A stretch of 64,000 nt of DNA from JAFCUW01 sp049897565 (GTDB taxonomy: Bacteria > Pseudomonadota > Gammaproteobacteria > Burkholderiales > Burkholderiaceae_D), in the NCBI RefSeq assembly GCF_049897565.1, contig NZ_JAFCWM010000010.1, positions 120,141 to 184,140 of the forward strand, given 5' to 3'. Below, in pieces: positions 26,711 to 35,695 of this stretch; positions within the stretch are counted from its first letter, which is position 1; every line of letters starts with the position of its first letter. The notes below the pieces were generated by a model. The model worked only from the letters and a program-made list of their open reading frames with translations, was not told the origin of the DNA and ran no database searches. The position numbers were made by a program, and so were the translations under genes.

Positions 26711-28480
26711 ATGAATTTATCGAACATGAAAGTGGGAACGCGCCTGGGCCTCGGATTCGCTCTGGTCTTGTTCTTCCTTGTTGCCGTCACCGCCATCGGT
26801 ATCGTGCGCATGGCGCAGATCCAGGACCGTCTTGACCACGTCGTCGGCGTCAACAACGTCGTCACGCGCCTCGTCATCGACATGCGCGGCAACGTCAGCG
26901 ATCGCATCAACTCGCTGCGCATCCTGACCATGATGTCGAGCCCGGACGAGATGGAAGCGGACATGAACCGCATCAAGGCGCAAACGGCCAAGTACGACGA
27001 AATCGAGAAGAAGCTTACCGACAAGTTCGCGACCGAATCGTCGCCGCAGGAAAAGGCGCTGCTGGCACAGGTCAAGGAACACGAGGCGGTGGCGATGCCG
27101 GCAATCGCCAAGGCGTCCGAGTTGTGGTTGGCCAGCAAGGCAGAAGAAGCGACCCGCGTGATGATCAAGGAAATCCGTCCAGCGCAGAAAAAATGGATGG
27201 AAGCGCTGGAACAGCTTGCCGCGCTGGAAGACAAACTCAATACCCAGTCGCAGCTCCACGCCGAGGATGCGTTCAAAAATGCGCGCAACTTCATGCTCGT
27301 GATGGGCCTGCTCGCAGTCGGCATGGGCATCCTGGCAGCAGTGCTGATCACCCGCGGCCTGCTCAAGCAGCTGGGCGGCGAGCCGGACTACACGGCCAAG
27401 ATTGCCGGCAGCATCGCCCACGGCGACCTGTCGATCGCCATTCACACCGCCGATTCGGACAAGGGTTCGCTGCTGGTCGAGATGAAGGAAATGCGTAACA
27501 GCCTGGTCAGCATCGTCGGCCAGGTGCGCGTCGGCACCGAGACGATCGGCACGGCATCGCGTGAAATTGCAGCCGGTAACATCGACCTGTCGTCGCGTAC
27601 CGAAATGCAAGCCAGTTCGCTGGAAAAGACCGCTTCGGCGATGGAAGTACTGACCTCGACCGTCAAGCAGAACGCCGACAACGCACGGGAAGCGAACCTG
27701 CTGGCCGCAACGGCGTCGGACGTCGCCCGCAAAGGCGGCGAAGTGGTGTCGCAAGTGGTCGACACGATGGGTTCGATCAATGCGTCGGCCAACAAGATTG
27801 TCGACATCATCGGCGTGATAGATGGCATCGCCTTCCAGACCAACATCCTGGCGCTGAACGCGGCCGTCGAGGCAGCGCGTGCCGGCGAACAGGGCCGCGG
27901 TTTTGCGGTGGTGGCGTCGGAAGTGCGCAACCTGGCGCAGCGCAGCGCGGCTGCGGCAAAAGAAATCAAGACCTTGATCGGCGACTCGGTCGAGAAGGTC
28001 GAGCGCGGCAGCAAGCTGGTCGGCCAGGCCGGCGTGACGATGGATGAAGTGGTCGCCAGCGTCAAGCGCGTGACCGACATCATGAGCGAGATTGCCAACG
28101 CCAGCCAGGAGCAAAGCGCCGGCATTGAACAGGTCAACCTGTCGATCATCGAGATGGACAGCATGACGCAGCAGAACGCGGCACTGGTGGAAGAGGCCGC
28201 GGCCGCCGCGCAAAGCCTGCAAGACCAGGCGAGCGAGCTGGCCCACGTGGTCAGCATCTTCAAGCTCGTCGAAGGCGAGGAGGCGCATCAGGCAGTGCAG
28301 CCGGCCGCTGTGGCTGCGCCAAGCGCGATCAAGGCCGCCGCCGTCAGGCCGGCGCAACTGCGCAGCACCCGTCCGGCGCTGAAAAAGCCGGCGCCTTCAG
28401 CAGCCCCGTCACCGGCGCCGTCGGCACCGAAGCCGAAAAAAGCCGTCGCCGCCTCGGCCGACGAATGGGAAGAGTTTTAA
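26711..28480 (+). CDS. methyl-accepting chemotaxis protein
   Basis: Transmembrane chemoreceptor of 589 residues. TM1 covers about residues 10-30, a four-helix-bundle sensor lies in the periplasm, TM2 is near 190-212 (FMLVMGLLAVGMGILAAVLI), then a HAMP domain and the cytoplasmic signalling domain with the hairpin tip IDGIAFQTNILALNAAVEAA. A Pro/Ala-rich linker leads to the C-terminal pentapeptide EWEEF, which fits the xWxxF tether for CheR/CheB seen in E. coli Tar (NWETF). ATG 26711 is chosen over the upstream frame because MNLSNMKVGTRLG is the usual family start. The ligand is unknown. Confidence 0.93.
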   Translation: MNLSNMKVGTRLGLGFALVLFFLVAVTAIGIVRMAQIQDRLDHVVGVNNVVTRLVIDMRGNVSDRINSLRILTMMSSPDEMEADMNRIKAQTAKYDEIEKKLTDKFATESSPQEKALLAQVKEHEAVAMPAIAKASELWLASKAEEATRVMIKEIRPAQKKWMEALEQLAALEDKLNTQSQLHAEDAFKNARNFMLVMGLLAVGMGILAAVLITRGLLKQLGGEPDYTAKIAGSIAHGDLSIAIHTADSDKGSLLVEMKEMRNSLVSIVGQVRVGTETIGTASREIAAGNIDLSSRTEMQASSLEKTASAMEVLTSTVKQNADNAREANLLAATASDVARKGGEVVSQVVDTMGSINASANKIVDIIGVIDGIAFQTNILALNAAVEAARAGEQGRGFAVVASEVRNLAQRSAAAAKEIKTLIGDSVEKVERGSKLVGQAGVTMDEVVASVKRVTDIMSEIANASQEQSAGIEQVNLSIIEMDSMTQQNAALVEEAAAAAQSLQDQASELAHVVSIFKLVEGEEAHQAVQPAAVAAPSAIKAAAVRPAQLRSTRPALKKPAPSAAPSPAPSAPKPKKAVAASADEWEEF

Positions 28481-28529
28481 GTCACACCGTCACCTTTTGA
28501 ATCTATTAACAAGAAATGGAAACCGTCTC

Positions 28530-28871
28530 ATGAACAAGCGCTCTATCAGTCTCATCGCAGCAATGTTGTTGTCCGCAACAGCCAGCAGCGCCTTCGCAGC
28601 AGAAGTCGCGGCAACCTTCGACTCCAAGAGCTGCAAGGCCGAGTATCCAAAAGCGTCGTTGATGAACGAAGAAGAAGGCAACGTGCAAGTGGCGTTCCTG
28701 GTGTCGGCCGATGGCACCGTGGTCGACTCGAAGATCGAAAAGACCAGCGGCCACAAGAACCTCGACAAGGCCGCCGTCAAGGGCCTGAGCGCCTGCAAGT
28801 TCAAGCCGGGCACCAAGGACGGCGCACCTGCGCAGACCTGGGCCAAGGTCGACTACGTCTGGAAGCTGTAA
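28530..28871 (+). CDS. stand-alone periplasmic TonB C-terminal-domain protein, copy 1
   Basis: 113 residues: a signal peptide (to about residue 23, SSAFAAE) followed only by a TonB C-terminal-like domain (EEGNVQVAFLVSADGTVVDSKIEKTSG … KACKFKPG-type end). There is no membrane anchor and no Pro-rich spacer, so it cannot transduce energy as classical TonB does. ATG 28530 follows a GGAAAC site. The paralogue at 28905 is about two-thirds identical. Such proteins are commonly labelled energy transducer TonB; a role in binding receptors or peptidoglycan is possible but not shown. Confidence 0.85.
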   Translation: MNKRSISLIAAMLLSATASSAFAAEVAATFDSKSCKAEYPKASLMNEEEGNVQVAFLVSADGTVVDSKIEKTSGHKNLDKAAVKGLSACKFKPGTKDGAPAQTWAKVDYVWKL

Positions 28872-28904
28872 TCGTTGAGCGTTTCATCTTTTTGGGGAAA
28901 TGGT

Positions 28905-29255
28905 ATGTCTACAAATACGCGTTATCTGAGTATCCTCGCTGCCGTGCTGATGTCCAGTATGACCGTCGCTGTAGTGGCCGCTGAAGTGCCGGCGGTCTTC
29001 GATCCGAAGACCTGCAAGGCCGAGTATCCGAAAGCGTCGCTGATGAACGAGGAGCAGGGCACCGTGTCGATGTCGTTCCTGGTGGCGTCGGACGGTTCGG
29101 TGACGGAGTCGAAACTGGACAAGACCAGCGGCTTCAAGAACCTCGACAAGGCGGCGATCAAATCGATCAGCGCCTGCAAGTTCAAGCCGGGTACCAAGGA
29201 CGGTTCGCCGGCGCAGACCTGGACCAAGGTCGACTACGCCTGGAAGCTCGATTAA
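28905..29255 (+). CDS. stand-alone periplasmic TonB C-terminal-domain protein, copy 2
   Basis: 116 residues with a signal peptide (to about residue 26, VAVVAAE), then the same domain as the upstream gene: CKAEYPKASLMNEEQG, VASDGSVTESKLDKTSG, ACKFKPGTKDGSPAQTW. Both copies share two conserved Cys residues, which could form a disulfide. Tandem duplication is clear; the 33-bp gap suggests co-transcription. It is followed by a strong terminator. Confidence 0.85.
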   Translation: MSTNTRYLSILAAVLMSSMTVAVVAAEVPAVFDPKTCKAEYPKASLMNEEQGTVSMSFLVASDGSVTESKLDKTSGFKNLDKAAIKSISACKFKPGTKDGSPAQTWTKVDYAWKLD

Positions 29256-29270
29256 GCGGTAGACATACGA

Positions 29271-29303
29271 CCCCGGCATGCCGCCTGCGCAGCCGGGGTT
29301 TTT
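29271..29303 (+). terminator. terminator after the TonB-domain pair
   Basis: CCCCGGC (29271-29277) and GCCGGGG (29292-29298) with a 14-base loop, followed by TTTTTC. Confidence 0.85.
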
Positions 29304-29426
29304 CTTGCCATCGAACCGCCCGCAGCAGCTCGTTGCGCGGCCATTGGCGTCGCCAAACCATCCTGCCCCGCGGGCGAGCGCGATTCTTTCGTTTACGCCA
29401 GACACGTCATTCCGTATATTCCCGGC

Positions 29427-30668
29427 ATGACTTCCGTTCTCCTGATTGCCGCCGCGTGCCTGCTCGCCTTGTTCTCGACCATCGGCGCCTCGCTGCCGTA
29501 TCCGATCCTGGCGCCGCTGTTTGCCGCCGGCACTGCCACCGACCTGAACAACTTTCTCGGCCTGCCGCCCAAGCTGCTGCTCGGTGTTGCGCTGGCGATC
29601 AATCCACTCGGCATGATGCTCGGTTCGGCCCTGCTCGGCCCCTTGTCGGACCGTTACGGCCGCCGCCCGGTGCTGCTCGCTACCGCCCTCGGCGGCGCCG
29701 CCGGCCATGCGCTCGCCGCGCTGGCGCTGCTGGCCGAGTCGTATCCGCTGTTCTTGCTTGCGCGCTTCGGTACCGGCCTGTTCCAGGGCAACGGCTCGGT
29801 CGCGCGCGCACTGCTTGCCGACAAGCTCGAAGGCGATCTGCGCATCCGCGCCTTCTCGTGGCTCAACGGCGCGTTCTACATGGGCTGGCTGGCAGGGCCG
29901 CTGATGGCCGGCGTCACGGTCGGCTGGGGCATCACGGTGCCGTTCTGGGTGGCGGTGGGAATGCTCTCGCTGATGGCCCTGCTGGTGGCGCTGGTGCTGC
30001 CGCGCGAGGCGCCGTCGACGGCGACGACGTCGTGGTGGCACGTTGCCCGCAACCAGCATTCGTTCGACCTGCTGCGCTACCCGGAAATGCGCGTGCTGTT
30101 CATCGTGCAACTGGCCTATACCTGCGGCGTGACCGCGTTCTACGAGTTCTATCCCTTGTGGCTGGTGGAAGTTGCCGGCTACGACGCGCGCGGCATTGCG
30201 TGGACCACCGCCGGGCTGTGCGCGTTGATGACAGTGACTTCGCTGGTGTTCGCCGGCGGCCCGGCCAGCGTGGCGCCGCTGCGGCGCGCCGCCTGGTACG
30301 CGTTCGGCGTGGCCGGCGCGGTGGCGCTGGTCGCCGCCGGCAACTTCTGGATCGGCATGGGGGCGATCATCCTGTTTGGCATCCCGAATGCGTGTTACAA
30401 CGCGATCATGCCTGGCTGGTGCGCCGAACGCTTCGGCAGCTACGGGCAGGGCGCGGTGATGGGGCTGCTGTCGACCATCTTCTGCCTGGCCAACATCCTG
30501 ATGGCGCTGGCCGGCTCGGTGCTGACGCTGGTCGACACCCGGCTGGTGCTGCTGCTCGGCGCGCTGCTGTCGGCGTGGGCCGGCTGGCGGCTGCGCGGCT
30601 GGAGCGTGCGGCTGGCGGTGCCGGCAAGCAACGCGGAAGGCAAGCCGGTCCGCTCCGCCAATTCGTAG
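29427..30668 (+). CDS. MFS transporter
   Basis: Integral membrane protein of 413 residues with about twelve hydrophobic segments. The major-facilitator loop-2/3 motif appears as GPLSDRYGRRPVLLATALG. Helix 5 carries GWLAGPLMAGVTVGWG. The substrate cannot be read from the sequence; drug or sugar efflux are both possible. Stands alone, convergent with the glycosyltransferase gene that ends at 30697. Confidence 0.88.
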   Translation: MTSVLLIAAACLLALFSTIGASLPYPILAPLFAAGTATDLNNFLGLPPKLLLGVALAINPLGMMLGSALLGPLSDRYGRRPVLLATALGGAAGHALAALALLAESYPLFLLARFGTGLFQGNGSVARALLADKLEGDLRIRAFSWLNGAFYMGWLAGPLMAGVTVGWGITVPFWVAVGMLSLMALLVALVLPREAPSTATTSWWHVARNQHSFDLLRYPEMRVLFIVQLAYTCGVTAFYEFYPLWLVEVAGYDARGIAWTTAGLCALMTVTSLVFAGGPASVAPLRRAAWYAFGVAGAVALVAAGNFWIGMGAIILFGIPNACYNAIMPGWCAERFGSYGQGAVMGLLSTIFCLANILMALAGSVLTLVDTRLVLLLGALLSAWAGWRLRGWSVRLAVPASNAEGKPVRSANS

Positions 30669-30696
30669 CCCGAAGCGCTCAGACTGGCGCGCGCCG

Positions 30697-31791
30697 CTAG
30701 CGTGCCTGGCGCGCCTGCTGTACGGGCGATTCGAGCAGGCTGCACACGGCGTCGGCGACATCGTCCCGGTCGACCTTGGCGAGGCAATCATGATGCCCCT
30801 GTGGACACACGCTCTTGTAGCAGAAGCGGCAGGCAACGTCGTGGAACAGCAGCCGGTGTTCGACCTGCCATCGGGTGTGCTGCCGATTGGTCAACGCATA
30901 CAGGTCGACCAGCGGCGTGCCGAGCGCGGCGGCAATGTTGGCCGGCCCGGTATTGTTCGACACCATCACCGACGCGAGGCCGATCGCGGCGCCCAGTTTG
31001 CCCAGATCGATCTGGCCGGCCAGCGAATGGACCGGCACCGCGCAGCCGGCACGGATCTGTTCGACCAGTGCCATTTCGTCGCCACTTCCGCTCAGCACCA
31101 ATGGGCCGGCGCCGCGTGCGGCCAGCGCGCGGATCGCCGCGCTCCATTTGTCGGCGGGGTAGCGGCGCGACGGCGCGCTGGCGCCGGGATGGAGCAGGAT
31201 CCAGCGGCGGCGCCCGTCGATGCCGTCGGCATCGAGCCGGCCGCGCATCGCATCGGCGTCGCGCTCGCGCACGCGAAACGACAGCGGGCCGTCGCCGCCG
31301 CGGCAGCCGATGGCGCCGACCAGGTCAAGCTGGCGGCGCACTTCATGGCGCACCGTCGCGCCCGGCTCCGGGTCGGCCACCCGGTCGGTCAGCAGCTGGT
31401 AGGGATTCTCGCGGCAGTGGGCCAGCCGCAGGGGGATGCCGGCCAGGTAGCACAGCATGGCCGCCGGCGGCGCGCTCTGGCTGTACGACGTAAAGATGAC
31501 GGCGCCGTCAAAACGCTGCGCGGCCAGCGCCTCGGCGCAGGCGGCGCAGCTCGACGGCGCATGCGCGGCGCTGCTTTTCATCCACGGCGCCTGGTAGGCG
31601 ATGACGGCGTCGAGTTCGTCGATGAAGGGGACGGCGGCGGCGCCGCTGTGCGAAGTTAGCAGCGTCAGGCGGCGCCCTGGACAGGCTTGCCGCAGCGCGC
31701 GCATTGCCGGCGTACACATCAGCACGTCGCCGAGCGCGTCGAGCCGCACGCACACGATGTTGCTTGCGCTGTCCCAGCCAGGCGCGCTCAT
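30697..31791 (-). CDS. family-9 glycosyltransferase (heptosyltransferase-like)
   Basis: 364 residues from ATG 31791 (MSAPGWDSASNIVCVRLDALGDVLM). The opening RLDALGDVL and the late LGTPLVDLYALTNRQHTRW segment fit the ADP-heptose:LPS heptosyltransferase family. The C-terminus carries a Cys-rich patch (CRFCYKSVCPQGHHDCL). It would transfer a heptose-like sugar in LPS or a glycan. Its ATG overlaps the stop of a truncated HAD gene (ATGA at 31791-31788). Longer frames reaching 32193 only read through that remnant in the wrong frame. Confidence 0.85.
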   Translation of the reverse strand: MSAPGWDSASNIVCVRLDALGDVLMCTPAMRALRQACPGRRLTLLTSHSGAAAVPFIDELDAVIAYQAPWMKSSAAHAPSSCAACAEALAAQRFDGAVIFTSYSQSAPPAAMLCYLAGIPLRLAHCRENPYQLLTDRVADPEPGATVRHEVRRQLDLVGAIGCRGGDGPLSFRVRERDADAMRGRLDADGIDGRRRWILLHPGASAPSRRYPADKWSAAIRALAARGAGPLVLSGSGDEMALVEQIRAGCAVPVHSLAGQIDLGKLGAAIGLASVMVSNNTGPANIAAALGTPLVDLYALTNRQHTRWQVEHRLLFHDVACRFCYKSVCPQGHHDCLAKVDRDDVADAVCSLLESPVQQARQAR

Positions 31792-31937
31792 CGGCCCGCC
31801 CCGTGCGCAGCGGCGATCAGTTGCGCCGCGCCATCGAGGTCGGGCGCCGTGTAAGTCGGCGTGCGCTGCGGGCCCGGCAGCCATTCGGTTTCGTGGCCCT
31901 TGTCGAGCAGCACGCTGCGGCAGCCGGCGCGGTTGCC
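31788..31937 (-). pseudogene. 3' fragment of a HAD-IIIA family phosphatase (GmhB-like)
   Basis: The last 49 codons read GNRAGCRSVLLDKGHETEW … RTPTYTAPDLDGAAQLI, which matches the C-terminal end of HAD-IIIA hydrolases of the heptose-bisphosphatase type. Further 5' the frame breaks: a possible continuation (MLDLDAG) is in another frame and the catalytic N-terminus (DxDGT) is absent, the space being taken by the divergent gene at 32055. The remaining ATGA overlap with the glycosyltransferase shows it was once the preceding gene of that operon. Confidence 0.65.
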
Positions 31938-32054
31938 CGATCTGGCGGCGCGCGTGAAAGCCGGCGTCGAGGTCCAGCATGTGGGCAAACACGCGGCGGG
32001 CGGTCCGTTCCTGCTCGAGAAGCACGGCGTGGCCGCCGGAGGCGGAGGGGCGTG

Positions 32055-33146
32055 ATGGACGACATGTCCGGATACCCGCCTCCGCCATTGGCGGCAATGC
32101 GGCGCATTGCCGTGTTCCGCGCGCTGCAGCTGGGCGACATGCTGTGCGTGGTGCCATGCCTGCGGGCCTTGCGCCGCGCTGCCCCGCAGGCACGGATCAC
32201 GCTTATCGGCCTGCCATGGGCGCGCGAATTTGCCGACCGCTTCCGTCACTACATCGACGCCTTCATGGTGTTCCCCGGCTTTCCCGGGCTGCCCGAGCGC
32301 ATTCCGGATGTGGCCGCGCCGCCGCGTTTCCTGACCGATGCGCGCCTGCGCCGCTTCGACCTGGCGATCCAGCTGCACGGCAGCGGCGCACTGAGCAATT
32401 CGATCGTCGGCCTGCTGGGGGCGCGGCGCATGGCCGGATTCGACGAAGCCGATGGCTGGCGCCCCGATCCGGCCGCCTTTTTGCCGTGGGGCGAACCCGA
32501 GCATGAAGTGACCCGCGACCTGCGACTGATGCAGCACTTGGGCTGCAACGCCGACGACACGGCGCTCGAGTTCCCGGTCGAGGTGACGGACCGGGCGGCA
32601 GTGGCGGCACTCGGGCCGCTGCCGCCGGAGCGGCGCTTTGTTTGCATCCATGCCGGCGCGCGGATGCGGTCGCGCCGCTGGCCGGCGGCGCGGTTCGGGC
32701 AAGTGGCCGACGGCCTGGCCGCGCGCGGATGGCAGGTGGTGCTCACCGGCAGCACCGAGGAACAAGCAGTCGCGGCCGAGGTGATGGCGCACATGGCGGC
32801 GCCCGCGCTGGACCTGACCGGGCGCACCACGTTAGGTTCGCTGGCGCTGCTGGTGGCGCGCGCCGGGCTGGTTGCAAGCAACGACACCGCGCTGTCGCAT
32901 CTGGCGGCGGCCAGCGGCACGCCGGGCGTCATCATCAGTTCCGGCGGCGATCCGGTCCGCTGGGCGCCGCTGGATCGCGCTCGCCACCGTGTGCTGCATG
33001 CCGCTGCCGGGTGCCGTCCGTGCGCGTTCGGAGCGTGTCCGATCGGCCACCCGTGCGCGCTGGGCGTGAGCGCCGAGCTCGTGCTCGATGCAGCGCTGAC
33101 ATTGTGCGCCAGCTGCCCTGTGCGCGCACCGGAGATGACGCCATGA
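32055..33146 (+). CDS. family-9 glycosyltransferase (ADP-heptose:LPS heptosyltransferase-like)
   Basis: 363 residues from ATG 32055; a second start at 32097 (MRRIAVFRALQLGDMLCV) is equally possible. The family opening FRALQLGDMLCVVPCLRALR, the CIHAGARMRSRRWPAARF sugar-binding region and the VASNDTALSHLAAASGTPGV motif are present. It is divergent from the other family-9 gene and overlaps the downstream epimerase gene by four bases. Likely role: LPS inner-core or related glycan assembly. Confidence 0.87.
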   Translation: MDDMSGYPPPPLAAMRRIAVFRALQLGDMLCVVPCLRALRRAAPQARITLIGLPWAREFADRFRHYIDAFMVFPGFPGLPERIPDVAAPPRFLTDARLRRFDLAIQLHGSGALSNSIVGLLGARRMAGFDEADGWRPDPAAFLPWGEPEHEVTRDLRLMQHLGCNADDTALEFPVEVTDRAAVAALGPLPPERRFVCIHAGARMRSRRWPAARFGQVADGLAARGWQVVLTGSTEEQAVAAEVMAHMAAPALDLTGRTTLGSLALLVARAGLVASNDTALSHLAAASGTPGVIISSGGDPVRWAPLDRARHRVLHAAAGCRPCAFGACPIGHPCALGVSAELVLDAALTLCASCPVRAPEMTP

Positions 33147-34098
33147 AAGAGCAGCACAGCAAGCGGGTGCTGGTGACCGGGGGGGCAGGCTTCCTCGGCT
33201 CGCATCTGTGCGCGCACTTGCTGGCGCAAGGTCATGACGTGCTGTGCCTTGATAATTTCTATACCGGCTGCAAGCGCAACATCGCTTCGCTGCTCGGCGA
33301 GCCGAATTTCGAACTGCTGCGCCATGATATTACGTTTCCCCTGTATGTCGAGGTGGACGAGATTTACAACCTGGCGTGCCCGGCCTCGCCGGTGCATTAC
33401 CAGTATGATCCGGTGCAGACAACCAAGACGAGCGTGCATGGCGCGATCAACATGCTGGGGCTGGCCAAGCGCGTGAAGGCAGCCATTTTGCAAGCGTCGA
33501 CCAGCGAGGTGTATGGCGACCCGCAGGTGCATCCGCAGACCGAAGACTATGTTGGCCACGTCAATCCGATCGGGCTGCGCTCGTGCTACGACGAAGGCAA
33601 GCGCTGCGCCGAAACCTTGTTCATGGATGACCGGCGCCAGCACGGCATGCGCGTGAAGGTTGCCCGTATATTTAATACCTACCGTCCACACATGCATCCG
33701 AACGATGGGAGGGTGGTGTCGAATTTCATCATGCGGGCGCTGGACGGGCGGCCGATCACATCTATGGCGACGGCACGCAGACGCGTTCGTTTTGCTATGT
33801 CGACGACCTGGTCGACGGCTTCGACCGTTTGATGCGCAGTGCCGACGAATTCACAGGACCGGTCAATCTTGGCAATCCGGTGGAGTGCACGATGCTGGAA
33901 CTGGCGGCGATGGTGGCCGACCTGACCGGTTCGCGCTCAGGCATCGAATTTCGGGTAGCGCCCAGCGACGACCCCGCGCGACGGCGGCCCGACATCTCGC
34001 TGGCACGGCAAGAGCTGGGGTGGGAGCCGAGGGTGGCGATGCAAGCAGCGCTGGAGCGCACAATCGCTTACTTCCGGCAGTTGCGCGAAGCGGAGTGA
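33143..34098 (+). pseudogene. UDP-glucuronate decarboxylase-like SDR epimerase, frameshifted
   Basis: Extended SDR enzyme similar to UDP-xylose synthase. The NAD-binding TGGAGFLGSHL and the catalytic Tyr-Lys pair in SCYDEGKRCAE are intact. At about 33760, ATCACA is followed by TCTATGG where the family sequence (ITIYGDG) expects one more A, so the frame is lost. The remainder (YGDGTQTRSFCYVDDLVDGF … LGWEPRVAM) continues in the +1 frame to TGA at 34098. Restoring one base gives ~318 residues, the usual length. It may be a real mutation or a sequencing error. Confidence 0.8.
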
Positions 34099-34127
34099 CA
34101 GGCAGCATCCGACGCCGGCGCCGGTGC

Positions 34128-34577
34128 TCAGCGGCTCAATGCAAACGTGCGCAGCCGGAAGGGATTCAAGTCTTTTTTGAGGAAGCCGCCAACATACGGA
34201 TCGGCGACAAAATGCATCTTCTCGTAGAATCCCCGCGTGCCTTCGCGAGGTTCGAGCAGCAGGCGCGGAACACCGAATTGAATGCAATAGCGCTCGATGC
34301 TTTTCATGAACCAATCGCCCACACCTTTGCGGCGATATGCATCAGAGATGATCAAGTCAGAGACGTAACAAAATTGCGGAGGCGCCATTTCCAGTCGTGC
34401 AATGCCAACCATCTTGTTACAACAGTCGACCGTGACCCATTGCACTCTGCCGGGCGTTGGCTTGCTGCCACCGGGCTCGTCGCCAACTGGGGGCCAGCCG
34501 GCATCTTTACGAAACGCTTGCAGCGCTTTTTTACTGAGTGGAGCAAGCAAAGGGCGAAAAACGAGGGGAAAATCCAT
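34128..34577 (-). CDS. GNAT-family N-acetyltransferase
   Basis: 149 residues. The acetyl-CoA binding region reads SDLIISDAYRRKGVGDWFM, fitting the R/Q-x-x-G-x-G/A motif of GNAT enzymes. The C-terminal half has LLEPREGTRGFYEKMHF, the usual motif-B position. The substrate is unknown. It is convergent with the epimerase pseudogene and lies directly downstream of the tRNA-His remnant and its terminator, so it is the last chromosomal gene before the island. Confidence 0.8.
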   Translation of the reverse strand: MDFPLVFRPLLAPLSKKALQAFRKDAGWPPVGDEPGGSKPTPGRVQWVTVDCCNKMVGIARLEMAPPQFCYVSDLIISDAYRRKGVGDWFMKSIERYCIQFGVPRLLLEPREGTRGFYEKMHFVADPYVGGFLKKDLNPFRLRTFALSR

Positions 34578-34748
34578 CTGTGCATCTCAATTTTTGGGAG
34601 ATGGGCAAGTGTAATGGGCTTGCATCGATGTTGCCGCTAGGAATTTGTAAATCAGGCGTCGCAAATGTAACTGAATGTTTCAGCATTCGACACAAATTCA
34701 AGGCTTGTTGCTGGCTTCGGTTCGGTCCGCTTACCGAAGGCAATCGAC

Positions 34749-34780
34749 AAAAAAGGCTACATGCCGAAGCGTGTAACCTT
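34749..34780 (-). terminator. terminator downstream of the tRNA-His remnant
   Basis: On the minus strand an imperfect stem (AAGGTTACACGC … GCATGTAGCCTT, one mismatch and one G-U pair) with a short loop is followed by a T-run (A-run 34749-34754 on the plus strand). It lies 18 bases past the CCA end of the tRNA-His fragment, where a tRNA gene terminator is expected. Confidence 0.7.
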
Positions 34781-34798
34781 TGATTTACTACATGTTCT

Positions 34799-34815
34799 TG
34801 GGGTGGCTGATGGGG
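34799..34815 (-). tRNA. 3' end fragment of tRNA-His, probable attachment site
   Basis: The minus strand reads CCCCATCAGCCACCCCA: last part of the T-arm, the acceptor strand CAGCCAC, discriminator C73 and encoded CCA. The C73 discriminator and this acceptor are the tRNA-His signature (partner GTGGCTG with G-1). The bases 5' of it do not form a T-loop or any tRNA, so only 17 nt survive. A tRNA 3' end without its 5' part, next to a terminator on one side and foreign DNA on the other, is what remains at the distal end of an element integrated into a tRNA gene. Confidence 0.75.
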
Positions 34816-35347
34816 AACCACCACCCACCCACAGACCCCAGTATCCATGCGGGTTTGCGGCGCGTTGTTACACAGCTATGTGTAGCAGTTAGTGTAGCAG
34901 ATTTGCCCCTCCTGACGACGTCCAGGTCACCGTAATCTGAATCTTCGGCGATGTTCGGCGACTGGAATATCCCCAGCTAAGCCGCTGGCCGTTATTATGC
35001 AAATTCAGTCTTCATTTCGCTCGCGGTCGCAGTCCCTCTCGCGGCCGCCCTCGCTACCGACAAGGCGAGCTTGGGAGTTCTCTTGGAGTACCCGGCGACG
35101 GGGAGACCGCCAGCAACGAAACCGGCGGTCTTTGACAACATCTTTGTTGGACAAGGAGGGCCAACGAAGTAGCGGGACGAAAAAAAGCCCCCGAGGATTT
35201 CTCCGCGAGGGCTGAATCAATGACTCATTCTACGTTGCTTGCTGTGCCGCGAGCATCTCGATTGCGCCAACGACTTCCGGCCGGCTCAACATCGTCATCA
35301 TGCGTAGATGCCTAGCAACGGCATATCGCGCTTTCGAATCACGCTCG
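34816..35347. other. island edge, no supported gene
   Basis: Composition changes just past the tRNA-His fragment. The stretch contains a TGTGTAGCAGTTAGTGTAGCAG near-direct repeat at about 34874-34900, which might be recombinase arm sites. An inverted pair, CTCGCGGAGAAATCC-like, lies around 35190-35213. No open frame has a credible start or family motif. An integrase would be typical beside an attachment site, but none is here. Confidence 0.5.
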
Positions 35348-35665
35348 TCATCCCCGCCCTTTGGCTGCGTCAGCTGCTTCGGCGTCGCACTGTTGAACAA
35401 CCTCCATTAGCGAGCGCAGCAGACCACCCATGCCAACCTCGGCGTAAGCCGTGGTGATGACTTCGCAGAGTCCTTCAACAGCGTACTTCTCATACTCCAG
35501 CAGACCGGCTTCCGTAGTACTTGCCTGCCTGAATAGCTTCGAACGTTCGATACTCGCAAGCTCCTCGCTACTTGCGGCATTTCTCTCATGTGAGAGCTGT
35601 TCTACAGCCTTGCGTACTACGTAACCGCTATCTTGATTTTTCACTGCCTTCTTCTTTGTCGACAT
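35348..35665 (-). CDS. hypothetical small helical protein
   Basis: 105 residues from ATG 35665, with AGGA eight bases upstream. Lys-rich N-terminus (MSTKKKAVKNQD), then amphipathic helices rich in Glu and Ala (SHERNAASSEELASIERSKLF, EKYAVEGLCEVITTAYAEVG). No signal peptide or membrane segment. A TATACG box in the motif TCGCTATACG lies 31 bp upstream, the same distance as for the gene at 36837, and a TTGATT sits 16 bp before it, so it probably has its own promoter. I do not recognise the family. Confidence 0.55.
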   Translation of the reverse strand: MSTKKKAVKNQDSGYVVRKAVEQLSHERNAASSEELASIERSKLFRQASTTEAGLLEYEKYAVEGLCEVITTAYAEVGMGGLLRSLMEVVQQCDAEAADAAKGRG

Positions 35666-35695
35666 TTTCAGTATCCTAAGTAATATGGTCTAGCA

